In this document: positions 8,936 through 19,700 of the stretch, piece after piece
Position numbering within the stretch: position 1 is the stretch's first letter
How the letters are laid out: every line of letters begins with the position of its first letter
Program-made: the position numbers and the translations under genes
Notes under the pieces: model-generated
The model's input: the letters and a program-made list of their open reading frames with translations, nothing else
Database searches by the model: none
What the model was told of the DNA's origin: nothing
NCBI GenBank assembly: GCA_029237695.1
Contig: CM055275.1
Span: 85,589,088-85,653,087 of the forward strand
DNA: 64,000 bases
Direction of reading: 5' to 3'
Origin: Conchocele bisecta
Lineage: Eukaryota; Mollusca; Bivalvia; Lucinida; Thyasiridae

Positions 8936-9331
8936 ATACCGCAACCATTGCTCCATGTAGCGCAATAAAGGGGGTTGAATACATGCTGTGTATATCTGAA
9001 GTAACCTAATATACATGACGTAGCCTAATATACATGAAGTGCCGTGTTTGCCTTTATTTGTTAACCTTTGACCCCTAATTGTGGCCTCTGATTGGTCAGT
9101 CTGAACAGCAAATTCAAGATGGCGGAGAATTTTAAAATCGAAATCGCTTGTCCATTTTTAAAGTATATGCTAAAGCTCGCCACAATAAAGCTGTCTAAGG
9201 CTCAACCGAATATATTTTATATTCGACGGCACTAACAATGTATTTACTATAATCTAACATTTTCGTTGATATAATGTGGTAGCTATTCAACTAGTTTACA
9301 TGTACTAATGCGATTACTACTAAAACAAATA
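8936..9331. other. No gene seen
   Basis: Holds a CCAAT-type GATTGGTCAG and an AAGATGGCGG block near 9095-9125, but no exon beside them. The 9240-9300 part resembles one rim of the palindrome at 49935-50040. Confidence 0.35.
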
Positions 9332-9630
9332 CTATCCCGTCAACACAGTGCGTATGTGTCGTGAAACGTTTTTGATATCCTGTCAATACGACCTAATCAC
9401 TGCGTATGAATATGTGCGGTTGTCACACTAGTCGATTCTTATTTATTTTGCATTTTAAAGCTATTGGTAGTGTTGACGGGATAAATAGAATAGTAGGTTA
9501 GTTCCGTGAATGGGAAAAAATATCTGGCGATGCACGGAAACGGGATGTTCTCGGCAGAGCCTCGCCCATCCCGTTTCCTAAGCCTAGCCAGATATTTTTC
9601 CCATTCACGGCACTAACCTACTATTCTCTA
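9332..9630 (+). mobile_element. Two-hairpin element, family A
   Basis: X and Y modules both present. The X interior carries GTCAATACGACCTAATCACT and GCGTATGAATATGTG, absent from the shorter copy at 6928. One arm of the Y hairpin has GATGCACGG in place of GCGGCACGG. Confidence 0.85.
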
Positions 9631-9651
9631 TCTATTTTCCTTATTTCTGAA

Positions 9652-9806
9652 CCAAAGTATATGTTGTGACCACTCATTTGAACCGTCTCGGCGAGACGGT
9701 TCAAATGAGTGGTCACAACATATACTTCTGATGAGAAATAAAGAAATTCTTGAGCGTTGCCGGATATTTTTGTCCCATTCACGGCACTAACCTACTATTC
9801 TCTATG
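9652..9806. mobile_element. Family W hairpin plus family A end fragment
   Basis: 9652-9731 is a family W hairpin nearly identical to 7213-7291 with the same flanks. 9757-9806 is a second partial family A right arm, ending CCATTCACGGCACTAACCTA and then CTATTCTCTAT. Confidence 0.75.
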
Positions 9807-9872
9807 AGCTCGTTAATAAATACCATATTCAATTATCACTCAGTAAGCGACTCTTATTATCTATATATAGTT

Positions 9873-10066
9873 GAAGCCCTCTACACTGGACATCCTGGGT
9901 GTTGAATTTAGATGGGTTTCAATGTAATTTGTTTCATTGTCCTCTCTGTGTATGTCTGAAAATGACAAAAAAAAGTCATCGAGTGCTTAATTGCAGTGGA
10001 ACCCCACTGAACCGGACACCCTGGGGACCTCACAGGGTGTCCGGTTTAGAGAGGTTCCACTGTACG
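9873..10066. mobile_element. Family F (pogo-like) element
   Basis: Family F ends read CAGTGGAACC next to TCTCTAAACCGGACACCC. Here an inner hairpin (9990-10066) of that sequence sits beside an outer rim shared with 19205-19290 (TTTCAATGTAATTTGTTTCA). CAGT-starting ends of this kind recall pogo/Tigger-type non-autonomous DNA transposons. Confidence 0.65.
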
Positions 10067-10279
10067 TTTTCGTTTCGTGTTGAAACACAATGCAATGCAA
10101 GACGTAAATATTTTCTCATCTCGTGCGTTCATATTCGTCAGTGCCGCCGGAACTACATTTATCCTCGCAAAATAGTTCCTTCTAAATCACCACTAATTTG
10201 TTTATTTTAGTTACATTTTGTATATTTTGTGCAGCGTATATAAATTGCGAAGATGTACGTATATAATAAAAAGGTTATT

Positions 10280-10350
10280 TGATCTGTATGTGGATATATG
10301 AAACTCGTTCCGCCGCGCAACGATATCGCGCTGCGGAACTCGTGCATATG
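10280..10350. repeat. Family N hairpin
   Basis: GTATGTGGATATATGAAACT and CGTTCCGCCGCGCAACGAT face CGCTGCGGAACTCGTGCATA around a short centre. Other members at 38618-38695, 39664-39775 and the right edge. Confidence 0.6.
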
Positions 10351-10452
10351 TCAGGCTTGTAAGCAGGAATTAATTTAGGGGGGTGCGTTATCGACGGCGC
10401 GAAGGGCTAAACATTGTTTTTTTGCACATTCACAGACAGACCTCGGCAGATT

Positions 10453-10697
10453 AACCATTTCACCCCTAAATAACTGGAATGGATTTTGCTATGTTATTTT
10501 GCAACACATTTCAATCATCACAAAATGATTTTCAGACCAGTCCATTTATGAACATGAGATGTTTTTGTTCTCAAAATTATGAAAATTACTTTCAAAAATT
10601 GCAGATCCTGATGAGACGGCTCGTCACGAGCCGGCTCATCTGGATCTACACTTTTTGCCAATACCACTATACAGGCCTGTGGTGTTGAAGGGGTTAA
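10453..10697. mobile_element. Family J element
   Basis: Family J is about 245 bases, with TTAA-flanked ends (AACCCTTTGAACCCGAAAG on one side, CTTTCAACCCTAA on the other) and a core GAGCCGGCTCGT / ACGAGCCGTCTCATC. This copy has the Lys/Phe-looking AT-rich arm and the core; its ends are diverged. Confidence 0.7.
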
Positions 10698-10924
10698 GGG
10701 GGTTGCACCCGTCGCACCCCCTCTGCGTACGGGCCTGTATATTCACATACAACTCAAATAACTTATCATGATATCTTATCTTCCATATTTACGATGCGTC
10801 ACAGTAGACCATTATGTCTATAACACAGTAACCTTCCTACGACCCGCATACAAAGCCAAATAAAACAATGCAAATGGCACGAGACTGACGCGTGTTATGA
10901 CATAAAAATGGCCACCGTGGACGA

Positions 10925-11165
10925 AAAATGACCTCAAGAAATGCGAGACAAGTCATGCGGTTTTGTACCTAAGAAGATGTGCGGTATCTCATTAAAAATA
11001 TTTACAAAATTTACAATTGTTTCCGAAATGTTCAGAGCAAATGCGAAATAAATATTTGCTATGATAATGTCGAAAATATTCGACGTCATTCGTAGAAAGT
11101 TTCTGTAGCTAATTTTCATGAAGAATCGCACATCTTCTGAGGTACTAAATCGCATGGCTTGTCTT
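10925..11165. mobile_element. Family S element
   Basis: Family S is an inverted repeat with TTCATGAAAA..CGCACAT and TACAAAATTTACAAT arms around a centre usually carrying AGAGTACATGCGGAAT. Here the centre reads TTCAGAGCAAATGCGAAAT. Confidence 0.65.
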
Positions 11166-11194
11166 ATATTCGCGGTGACTGACGAAATGCGTTT

Positions 11195-11312
11195 TTATGG
11201 TTTTCGCGATCAGTGTAAACCCAAATCAGCCGGCGCATCCGCGCAGTCTGATCAGGGTCTGCACTGCTCGGTCATTTACAATCAGTGCAGTGAACGGTCC
11301 GTTTGGCCTTAA
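11195..11312. mobile_element. Family K core
   Basis: GATCAGTGTAAACCCAAATC, CGCGCAGTCTGATCAGGGTC and TGCACTGCTCG: the self-complementary core of family K, without its outer ends. Confidence 0.6.
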
Positions 11313-11477
11313 CTTCTAACACACATTATATACGTTTATCAGGCGACAGGAGCTTGGCAGTATCGTAGTATACCATATTTCTTCAGCAAATATCACATAC
11401 ACATGACACGACTAGCAAAGACAAGTACGTCAGGAAAGAAGCGGAAATCGAAAAACAATAAATAACGTGTTTCACTT

Positions 11478-11764
11478 AAAGGTACATTTTATATCGGACG
11501 TAAATTTCCACACTGATATCAGGGGCGATAACCGTGTTTCCTTAAAACGTTAACGGACATTACTATTTATTCTCTGTATTTATTTTTTGACGTATAATTA
11601 TCATACGTTATAATCTGAGTCACTATCAGTAAAATAAATATTACTAAATGATTATATCTGCATAGCGGACACTCGTAATATTTAGAACTGTGACACAATT
11701 ATACATTTATTTAATTCCTATAATGAACAGTTTGTGCTGACTGAGACGGCATGCACCTTTAGAC
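11478..11764. mobile_element. Family E element, left part missing
   Basis: Family E (full form about 490-510 bases) has TTAA-flanked ends AGGTACATGCCCACTCAGTA. This copy runs from the GATATCAGGGGCGATAACCG region to a worn right end (GACTGAGACGGCATGCACCT). The usual 5' third is missing. Confidence 0.7.
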
Positions 11765-11908
11765 ATGTGCTAGGAGGCGTTTGTATGCTGGACGATTAAA
11801 CGCTGGCAATGTTTGACACACGTAAATAGCTGCAATACAATGAGGAATTGTGGCTAGTTATCTCCCATTGAATTTATTTTTAGAAATCCGGTCCAAATTG
11901 TGTAGTTT

Positions 11909-12151
11909 AACCCTTTGGACCCGAAAGCCCGCTATATCGGTTTATGCAAACAGTGCAGATCCAGATGAGCCGGCTCGTAACGAGCCGTCTCATCAGGATC
12001 TGCACTGTTTGAAAGTAATTTTCATATTTTTATAAACAACAAATACCCCCTTTTATAAATGGAATAGTCTGAAAATCATTTTGCGATGATTGGATTGGTT
12101 GCAAAATTAACATATCGCAGCCTATTCAGTTACTTAGGGGTGAAAGGGTTA
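11909..12151. mobile_element. Family J element
   Basis: Good copy: TTTAACCCTTTGGACCCGAA, GCCCGCTATATCGGTTTATG, a core of GAGCCGGCTCGTAACGAGCC, and the far end GGGGTGAAAGGGTTAA. Confidence 0.8.
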
Positions 12152-12319
12152 AGGCCTTATTGTTTGTAAAAAGCGCGAATGTAGCATGATGTGTTATGAA
12201 AATTTGAAGTTATAGGGTTTTCCACTAGTGTTGATACAGATCATTCTACATAGTCTACGCATTCTGATTTGTTACTACATTGTTTGTCAGATTCATGTTT
12301 TCACACCTATTAATAATGT

Positions 12320-12400
12320 TATTGCGATCAGTGTAGAACCAGACCAGACTGCACAGATGTGCAGTCTGATCTGGGTCTACTCTGTTCGCAAAACTAAGTT
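12320..12400. mobile_element. Family K core
   Basis: GCGATCAGTGTAGAACCAGA and CAGACTGCACAGATGTGCAG, then TCTGATCTGGGTCTACTCTG: a near-perfect hairpin. Confidence 0.6.
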
Positions 12401-12601
12401 TTTGTGCTTTTCAGTAAGAAATAAACGCAGAAATACAACATAGGACCGGGTCTCTATAAATAGATTTGCTAGGGGAGATAACTAGATTTCTCGTACATGT
12501 AGGTGTGTTCGGCGACTATCATGAATGTATTCACATTGTCTTCGACTTTTGTACATTGTATAGTGATACATGCGCATGTTGTACGTCCCATCAACTAAAC
12601 A

Positions 12602-13271
12602 TGGGGCCCATTTCACTAAACGTCGTACGATAACAATGTGCGTACGAATATTTCTATAAATTCATTTCACACATTAACGTGATTCATTAATGCTAGCTTT
12701 TTTTCCACCGACATATAAGGGTCATTACATCTGAACAAATCACCTAAGATTTAACAAAATCGGATGCTAAAGCGGCCCTCACATATCAGCCGGCGTCTGC
12801 GCGATTTTTCTATTCGCAGGAGTCGCCGGGGGATTTAGAGCCCGTGGATGAATTGAGCGAATTTGATGTCTGCGACGTGTGCCCTCGCACATTAGACAGG
12901 GCCCGGCCGGACGCCGCTAGATAATCTGGCGGGCGCCGGGTGATCAAAGAACAGATCGGTAGGCGTCCTAGCGGGCGACTGTCTAGGGGCTTACCACGAC
13001 CTAAAATCGCGCTTGCAACATCGCAGATTTGGGAATCATGTTTTCACACCCACGGGGTTCGGGCGACCCTTAAAAATGGCAACGGAGCCCGTAGAAATCG
13101 GACAGCGTCCGGCCGGACGCCTCGCGAAAAATCCATTTTTTTGGCCTGTTTTAGGAGTCGCACGGTGCCGCGACCAATGTGTGAGGGCCGCTTAATGCGA
13201 AGTTTGTTGTGCGTTTTATTTTTGCACTTACGAAATTCTTACTCGCATGAAGTTTAGTGAAACGGGCCCAA
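12602..13271. mobile_element. Family C element carrying a nested inverted-repeat element
   Basis: Outer ends GGGCCCATTTCACTAAACGT and GTTTAGTGAAACGGGCCC are family C ends. Where other copies carry a 60-bp palindrome, this one carries a GC-richer inner element (12770-13194) with ends AAGCGGCCCTCACA. The inner element holds a 105-codon ORF with no recognisable domain, read here as chance. Confidence 0.75.
12770..13194. mobile_element. Inner GC-rich element within family C
   Basis: Inverted ends AAAGCGGCCCTCACA and TGTGAGGGCCGCTTA, with subterminal GGCCGGACGCC and GGCGTCCTAGC blocks in both orientations. It is distinctly richer in GC than its surroundings. Confidence 0.7.
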
Positions 13272-13414
13272 GGTTCGTAACCTACCACACAATTCGGCAT
13301 CATTAAATGTTGTACATACTTCGTGGAAAATATCGCAGAGAAACGACACGAGTTTGGGAAATAAAAGCATAAATACTAATTGTGAGTTTGATGTGAGAAT
13401 TTGACCTTCTGGCC

Positions 13415-13500
13415 TATGCAACCCGTGTAGACCCAGATCAGTTTGCGAATCAGCGCAGTCTGGTCAACATCTACACCATCCGCCATAGAAAACCCGAAGT
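13415..13500. mobile_element. Family K core (diverged)
   Basis: GTGTAGACCCAGATCAGTTT and GCGCAGTCTGGTCAACATCT, then ACACCATCCGCCAT. Outer ends not found. Confidence 0.5.
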
Positions 13501-13611
13501 GACGCCCATTATAGTCACAAAGACTTCAGATTGGTCAGAAAAATCAACAACAATATGCTCCTTTTCGTCGTGGCGAGGCATAATGAAAAGTTTTATCGGA
13601 TTAACTTACAC

Positions 13612-13918
13612 AACCGCCTGCGTAAATCCTGCCCAGGTTATCAACATTTCTGACCATATATTGGCAATACCAACTCGCAATCAAGCAACTTGATTGTCCG
13701 AGCCTGAGCTAAGCAGCTTAGCTCAGGCTCAGACAATCAAGCCGTTTGGTTTCCAGCACTATAGTCAAATATATTTCGGGAGTGCTACAATAAGGTATGA
13801 ACTGGTGTCATCAGTGAAGAGGCGTACATCAAACCACTTGATTTCAAGCACTATATTCAAGTATAAAACTGACAAATATTGGCAGGATTAGCGCAGACAG
13901 TATTGTATGATAGTGCTA
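13612..13918. mobile_element. Family O element
   Basis: Ends ACAACCGCCTGCGTAAATCC and its inverted partner GATTAGCGCAGACAGT, with core AACTTGATTGTCCGAGCC and AGCTCAGGCTCAGACAATCA. Its end is homologous to the repeated unit of the 51590-54475 array. Confidence 0.75.
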
Positions 13919-13947
13919 CAGGTAACGAAAATGGCATGAGTCTGGCC

Positions 13948-14434
13948 TTTAAAGATACATGCCCACTCATTCGGCACAACATTTTCTTTATATCAGAGAC
14001 ATCATCCGAGACATTTTCTGGCAAAATAAACATTCATTCACCATTACCCCACGTATTGATGGACATTATTATACATTTTATATCAGACGTAATTTCCCAC
14101 ACTGATATCAGGGGCGATAACCGTGTTTCTTTAAAATGTTAATGGACATTACTATTTATTCTCTTTATTTATGTTTCGATGTGCAATAATCATTTTTTCA
14201 CGTGACGGATTTAATTAGGATAAATAATTAAAAAATAGCTTGCCTCACTTGCATATGAAAATAGCCTGATAACACCGCGAGTCAATATCAGTAAAATAAA
14301 TACGAATAAATGATTATGTCTGTATAGCGGGCACTCGTAATTTGTATAACTGGTGGAATTGTGACACAATTATACATGTATTTAATTATTATAAATAACA
14401 GCTTGTGCCTACTGAGTGGGCATGTACCTTTAAG
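13948..14434 (+). mobile_element. Family E element, full length
   Basis: TTAA-flanked ends AGATACATGCCCACTCATTC and GAGTGGGCATGTACCT. The interior has ACATTTTCTGGCAAAATAAA, GATATCAGGGGCGATAACCG and an ATATGAAAATAGCCTGAT block. TTAA target choice fits piggyBac or Kolobok superfamilies; this is inference from the ends alone. Confidence 0.85.
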
Positions 14435-14985
14435 CAGCTATTCTTCTCGAAAAATGAATAACCCCCATGTTGTCATGGCGAGCCATACTAATGCATAACT
14501 TTGTAGGAGCGGACGACGGTTGTTTACGACACTTGATAACGACGCAGTCATTAGTCCGGCAGTTCATCAGTTACATGCATACTTCTCTGAAAAGTTAATA
14601 ACCCCCATTTTGTCATGGCGAGCTTCATAGTAGCTGTCGACAGTTACTTCTGAACATTTATAACGACACAGATTTTAGTCCCGTCGTTCAGCAGCTATAT
14701 GTGTACTTCTCTCTGAAAATGAATAACCCCGTTTTCGTCATGGCGACCCATACAAATGAATAGCTTTGTAGGAGCGGTCGGACAGTTACTTCTGAACATT
14801 TATAACGACACAGATTTTAGTCCCGTCGTTCAGCAGCTATATATGTGTACTTCTCTTTGAAAATGAATAACCCCGTTTTCATCAAGGCGACCCATACAAA
14901 TGAATAGCTTTGTTGGAGCGGTCGGACAGTCAGTTGTGACAATGTTAACGACATTGGCGCGAGTCCGGCCATTATGACAAACGTT
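14435..14985. repeat. Four-unit tandem repeat, units about 120-140 bp
   Basis: Units open near 14435, 14570, 14692 and 14833 with CAGCTAT..., ACTTCTCT.GAAAATGAAT and AACCCC, and contain GTCATGGCGA, TAGCTTTGTAGGAGCGG and AACGACACAGATTTTAGTCC. Units 3 and 4 are the most alike. Confidence 0.8.
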
Positions 14986-15067
14986 TATTGGTCTCTTCTG
15001 TTTCACGATGGTTTGATAACCGTATAATTACCGTGGTCGTGTGACCCGTCACGGGAGGACCTTTATA

Positions 15068-15400
15068 TGTGGCTGTGACTGGAGAAAAGGGGCTTATGGA
15101 TTCGGCGAACATTGTAGATCCAGATCAGACTGTGCTTCCGCACAGTCTGATCAGGATCTGCACTGTTCGCTGTACCATCAACGTAACACCCGCCATGCTT
15201 AACCTGTGAAATGACATGTACATGTATGGTTGTTAATGTAGCTTTTTGAGCCCATTGTAGATCCAGATCAGTATGTGCATCCGTACAGTCTGTTCAGGAT
15301 CTGCAATATTCGCCATTCTATCAATGAAACACATGCCATTCTTCTAACACACAGTCTATATAGTTATCAGGCTACATAAGTGGATGCGACGGGAGAAATA
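15068..15400. mobile_element. Two adjacent family K elements
   Basis: The first (15068-15200) has GTGGCTGTGACTGGAGAAAA then hairpin core AGACTGTGCTTCCGCACAGT. The second (15238-15400) has a worn core CAGTATGTGCATCCGTACAG and the far end GTGGATGCGACGGGAGAAAT. Confidence 0.65.
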
Positions 15401-15485
15401 GGGCTGATACGATTTGTGACCAGTCCAGCTCATGATCAAATAGCACACCCATGTAGCCTGATGGGGCGGGGCAACCAATAAGTTA

Positions 15486-15577
15486 GTTATAGTTCACATA
15501 TTGAATTTTTAGTAAACTCATCTCTCGCTCGCTACGAAATTAATTTATTAAAAATTCAATATCTGAACTATAACTAC
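15486..15577. repeat. Family M-type palindrome
   Basis: TAGTTCACATATTGAATTTT and AAAATTCAATATCTGAACTA arms around CTCTCGCTCGCTACGAAATT. A relative lies at 56560-56660. Confidence 0.75.
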
Positions 15578-15582
15578 AATGC

Positions 15583-15764
15583 AACGTCTCTAAACCGGAC
15601 ACCCTGTGAGGTTTAGAGAGGTTTACTGTAAATCAGGCATATGACCATTATGGGTCATACTCATGTATTTTGCAATCATTATCCGAGATGCTTTACGAAG
15701 AACCATCTCAAAATGAGATCATAAATATTGTCTTGGTGTCCGGTTTAGAGAGTTTCCACTGTAT
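15583..15764. mobile_element. Family F element
   Basis: Inverted TCTCTAAACCGGACACCCTG and GTGTCCGGTTTAGAGAG ends. An extra inverted copy of the end lies just inside the left side. Confidence 0.7.
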
Positions 15765-15875
15765 TAATTTACGTATGTATTCGGCCAACGTGTAGCTTGT
15801 TACTGGATTAAATATTGTGTGGGTCTCTATACATAGCTAATGGGGTGTATTGGATTTGTGATCAGTGTAGTCCCT

Positions 15876-16119
15876 GGGGCCCGTTTCACTAAACTTCCTA
15901 CGACTAAAATGTTCGTAAGTGCAAATGTAAGATCGTCTATAAATTTCAATTTATGGATTTACATTTATTGAGCATAGGCTGCATATGCAGCCTATGCTCA
16001 ATAAATGTAAATCCAATAAGTGTTTACAAGAAATCACTGTTAATGTCAAATTTACAGACTTTCATAATTTTGCACTTACGAACATTTTAGTCGTAAACAG
16101 TTTAGTGAAACGGCCCCCT
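15876..16119. mobile_element. Family C element with 60-bp palindrome
   Basis: Ends GGGCCCGTTTCACTAAACTT and AGTTTAGTGAAACGGCCCCC. The centre (about 15955-16017) is a long palindrome through GAGCATAGGCTGCATATGCA. Confidence 0.85.
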
Positions 16120-16262
16120 GATCTGTAAGTGTCCCGCACATACATGGACATAATGTCGACTATTGGCAAAACAAAAATTATCTTAAAAATTAATATTCCC
16201 TTGTTCTTTAAAATTACATACACATATCAACTTTAATTGCAAAACATAATATAATAGTAATT

Positions 16263-16388
16263 TCCAATAAAGTCACTATTTTTATTAAATTTTCGACCAC
16301 ATGGTTTTGCTCTTTTTATTAAATTTTCGACCACATGGTCTTAAAGACCATGTGGTCGAAAATTTAATAAAAATAGTGACTTTAAAAC
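16263..16388. repeat. Family V palindrome
   Basis: AAGTCACTATTTTTATTAAA and TTTTCGACCACATGGTCTT arms facing each other, with one arm partly doubled (CTTTTTATTAAATTTTCGAC occurs twice). Relatives at 25095-25140 and 25305-25350. Confidence 0.75.
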
Positions 16389-16764
16389 GAAACATAATAC
16401 ATGAATAATATATCCAATAAATACCGGCATATATACGAACATGCTGCAATAAGGCATGTTTTCATGTAACCGTGTTTTGTACTAACTGTTTTTGTAGTAT
16501 GAAAATTCGATTGTTAAATCGTATGCAATTCTTTATAAGAACATAAACGACTTCTAGTTTATTAAATGTTCTGCTCTGATATGTATGTACATACATGTAT
16601 ATGGGGGATATAGAAACAACCCAGCAGTCCTAGTATCGTTATATATCAATTCAAACCACTTTACACACTGACAAGGGTCATGATGAAAACACGTTTTTAT
16701 TTCGTATGGTAATGTTTAAAAACATCCTGATATGCCCCATTAACGTGCTCAATGGTGTTATTTG
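16389..16764. other. No gene seen
   Basis: AT-rich DNA without a recognised repeat or exon. Confidence 0.4.
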
Positions 16765-16840
16765 GAACAGCGTATACCCTGATCAGACTGCGCGGACGCT
16801 CAGGCTGATCTGGGCCTCCGCTGATCGCGAACTTCGTAAC
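16765..16840. mobile_element. Family K core
   Basis: CCTGATCAGACTGCGCGGAC and CAGGCTGATCTGGGCCTCC, diverged and without outer ends. Confidence 0.5.
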
Positions 16841-17064
16841 GTCCATTTTGTCAGCCAGTAGTCAATTTGTATGGCTAATTATGATTGGTTGATTGCGATA
16901 TTAATGAATATTCGGCAAATACTAGTACATACCATTTAGTTTCTGAAGTCGGCGAACATCACGTGTAGATATACTGCATTGTGTAATTAATTATATGTAA
17001 GCAATTTGTGACACTGTGTACGTTAATTTTATTTGGATATTGAGCAATTGAATATAACGTGAGA

Positions 17065-17577
17065 TTAAAGGTACATGACCACTCAGTAAGCACTAAATGT
17101 TCTTTATAGGAATTAAATATGAAGTGTATAATTGGGTCACTAGTCCTCCAGTTCTAAAAATTACGAGCGCCCGCTGTACAAATATATAATCATTCAGTAA
17201 TATTTATTTTACTGATAGTGACTCGCGGTGGTATCAGGCTATTTTCATATGCAAATGAAGCATAATATATTTTAATTATTTATACTAATTAAATGCGTCA
17301 CATGAAAAAATAATATGTTCGACAGATTATAAAGTATGATCATTGCACATCAAAAAATAAATGCAAACAATAAATGGTAATGTCCGTTAATATTTTAAGG
17401 AAACACGGTTATCGCCCCTGATATCAATACAATTAACGTCTGATATAAAATTCATATTAATGCCAATCAATACGTGGGGTAATGGTGAATGAATGTTTAT
17501 TTTGCCAGAAAATGTCTCAGATGATGTCTCTGATTTAAAGAACATGTTGTGCCTACTGAGTGGGCATGCAGTTTTAA
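17065..17577 (-). mobile_element. Family E element, reversed
   Basis: Begins TTAAAGGTACATGACCACTC and ends GAGTGGGCATGCAGTTTTAA. Carries the family interior in reverse, including CGGTTATCGCCCCTGATATC. Confidence 0.85.
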
Positions 17578-17615
17578 AACATATTTCAGAAAAGAAAATT
17601 ATTCAAATATCCAAA

Positions 17616-17857
17616 TTTATCCCGTCAACACAGTGCGTATGTGCCGTGAAACACGGTGCCGTGAAACATTTTTGATATCCAGTCTATACTATTTTTGCAT
17701 TTTACAGCCATTTGTAGGTGTTGACGGGATAAATAGAATAGTAGGTTAGTTCCGTGAATGGGAAAAAATATCTGGCGCGGCAGAGCCTCGCCCATCCCGT
17801 TTCCTGAGCCTTGCCAGATATTTTTCCCATTCGCGGCACTAACCTACTATTCTCTAT
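17616..17857 (+). mobile_element. Two-hairpin element, family A
   Basis: X module complete. The Y hairpin lost most of one inner arm: the sequence goes from CTGGCGCGG directly to CAGAGCCTCGCCC. Confidence 0.8.
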
Positions 17858-18383
17858 GTATATGATTTACACTGACAGATAACCGTCAGCACGTGTGGAT
17901 CAGTACCAACTTATTCTCTGAAACGATGATTCAATTTATGGATGCATATGAAAAACATTTTTTTATTTTGTAAATAATACAATTTGATAATATGAAATAA
18001 ATGCTGAAAACCGAATGTAAAAATAAAAAATATTAGCAAAGTTTGAACATGAGGTCATAGAAGAACAATTATTTTTATATTTATTTATATTAAATATGAG
18101 TGATTTTTTCTCATTATTTTATTACATGAACTTTATTATAGATAATTAAATAAAATGAAAAATGTTTTAATGGAATTTTCAGATTTTTGTTGAAAAAAAT
18201 GCATAAATCTGCATAAAATATACACTTATGAAAACTTGCATAACTTTTGATTATAAATACAAATCTGAAAATTCTATTAAAATATTTTTGTTTACATTTT
18301 TCATTTTATTTACTACTAGATAATGGCAATACATGTATTTAGTAGTTTACAAAACAGATTTTAAAATTTAAGGTTTTTATTCA
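17858..18383. other. Very AT-rich stretch with an imperfect inverted repeat
   Basis: About 18120-18330 holds facing blocks such as ATAAAATGAAAAATG / ATTTTTCATTTTAT and GGAATTTTCAGATTT / AATCTGAAAATTC, suggesting an old AT-rich element. No gene. Confidence 0.45.
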
Positions 18384-18744
18384 TTATAAGGAATGAATGG
18401 CCTTTTTGTGGAATTTATCGGGGTATAAACTTGGAAAAGTCGTGGAAAGACTGGACGAAGACCGGAAGGCCTCGTCCAGTATTCCTGCGACTTTTCCAAG
18501 TTTATATCCCCGATAAATTCCACAAAAATGCCATTCATTCCTTATAATTCCAGCATTTGAAATAAATTCATCAAGAAAATGTGTTTATTTTCCGTTTTCT
18601 TAAGAATTATTTTAACTGCGCCTGACGGTTACGGAAAGTAGTTCGGCATGGGAGTCTACTGGGATATAAATTTTGGACAGAGACTTGCTACGGAGCAATC
18701 AAATGTTAAGGAATTGTGTAAATATTTTTGTGCTGGAATTATAT
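18384..18744 (+). mobile_element. Family H element
   Basis: Family H (about 360 bases) has a hairpin GGAATGAATGGCCTTTTTGT ... ACGAAGACCGGAAGGCCTCG ... and a tail with ACTGCGCCTGACGGTTACGG and GGACAGAGACTTGCTACGGA, ending TGCTGGAATTAT. Complete copy. Confidence 0.85.
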
Positions 18745-19204
18745 TACCTTTAACTTTTGAGAATAATGTGCAGTCGTTTCAAAATCATATTCACCCAACA
18801 CACTGCGACCCATCTCTGAAAATACTCCATTATCGCATCGCCATAATTTTCGGCTTATATTTAAGGGTGGGAATTGGCTAGAACATACCCGGAAAATCGC
18901 CATTTTCAGATGATAATGTTTTAATAAAACATAGTTATCGGACGTCATACGTTGACTGAAGATTTTAAATGCGCAATTGGTGTGACAGAGTTCAAGTTTT
19001 ACATGGCCAAATTTGACTTCATCGTCGAAAAATATCGATGGTAAAAGTACTTCAAGAACCTTTTCTTGTGTCTTTTTGCTGTATCGTTATTACAGTAGAA
19101 TTTTTAGAAACGTACATATTGTTCGATATCACTACAGGTACCTGTAGAACATGAAACCTCGGCGGTACTATAGGAAAGGTCTTTGAAGATCCTAGTACAG
19201 GAGC
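18745..19204. other. No gene seen
   Basis: Ordinary AT-rich DNA upstream of the Asn-rich protein gene, with no clear promoter element or repeat family match. Confidence 0.35.
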
Positions 19205-19557
19205 ATCTCTCTAAACTGGGCACTCTGGAGACCCCGTTGTGTTTAATTCAGATGTTTTTCATTGTAATTTGTTTCATTGTCGTGTCTGCTCATGATAAAA
19301 CATGAATATGACAATATGAAAAAACATGAATATGACGAAACATGAATATGAAGTACATGAATATGACAATATGACAAAACATGAATATGACATAACATGA
19401 ATATGAAGTGGCTAAGTTCAGTGAAACCTCTCTAAACCGGACACCCTGGACTTATTGGATTTACATTTAATGAGCATAGGCTGCATATGCAGCCTATGCT
19501 CAATAAATGTAAATCCAATAAGGTCCAGGGTGTCCGGTTTAGACAGGTTCCACTGTA
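19205..19557. mobile_element. Family F element with nested palindrome and 16-bp tandem tract
   Basis: The outer rim resembles 9873-9960. At 19294-19408 lies a tandem tract of AAACATGAATATGAC units. The inner hairpin (19422-19557) has CTCTCTAAACCGGACACCCT arms, and its loop has been replaced by the 72-base palindrome otherwise found in family C. Confidence 0.7.
19449..19520. repeat. Family C core palindrome in a family F context
   Basis: TTGGATTTACATTTAATGAG, then CATAGGCTGCATATGCAGCC and its mirror. It is flanked directly by GGAC / GTCC of the family F stem. Confidence 0.85.
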
Positions 19558-19700
19558 AATGTATATTGTATGTTTCCTCTGTTCGGTGTAGCGTGTCTTG
19601 AATGGATGACCTGCTACAGACATACTACACCAGTTTTTGTCCTGGAGCTGCTCACAGATAACTTTATTTGACATTTATTTATTGTCGCTGGAAAATCAGG

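Noticed and set aside
12940..13257. A 105-codon ORF in GC-rich sequence
   Set aside because: Lies inside the nested inverted-repeat element; no motif, and open frames are expected in higher GC.
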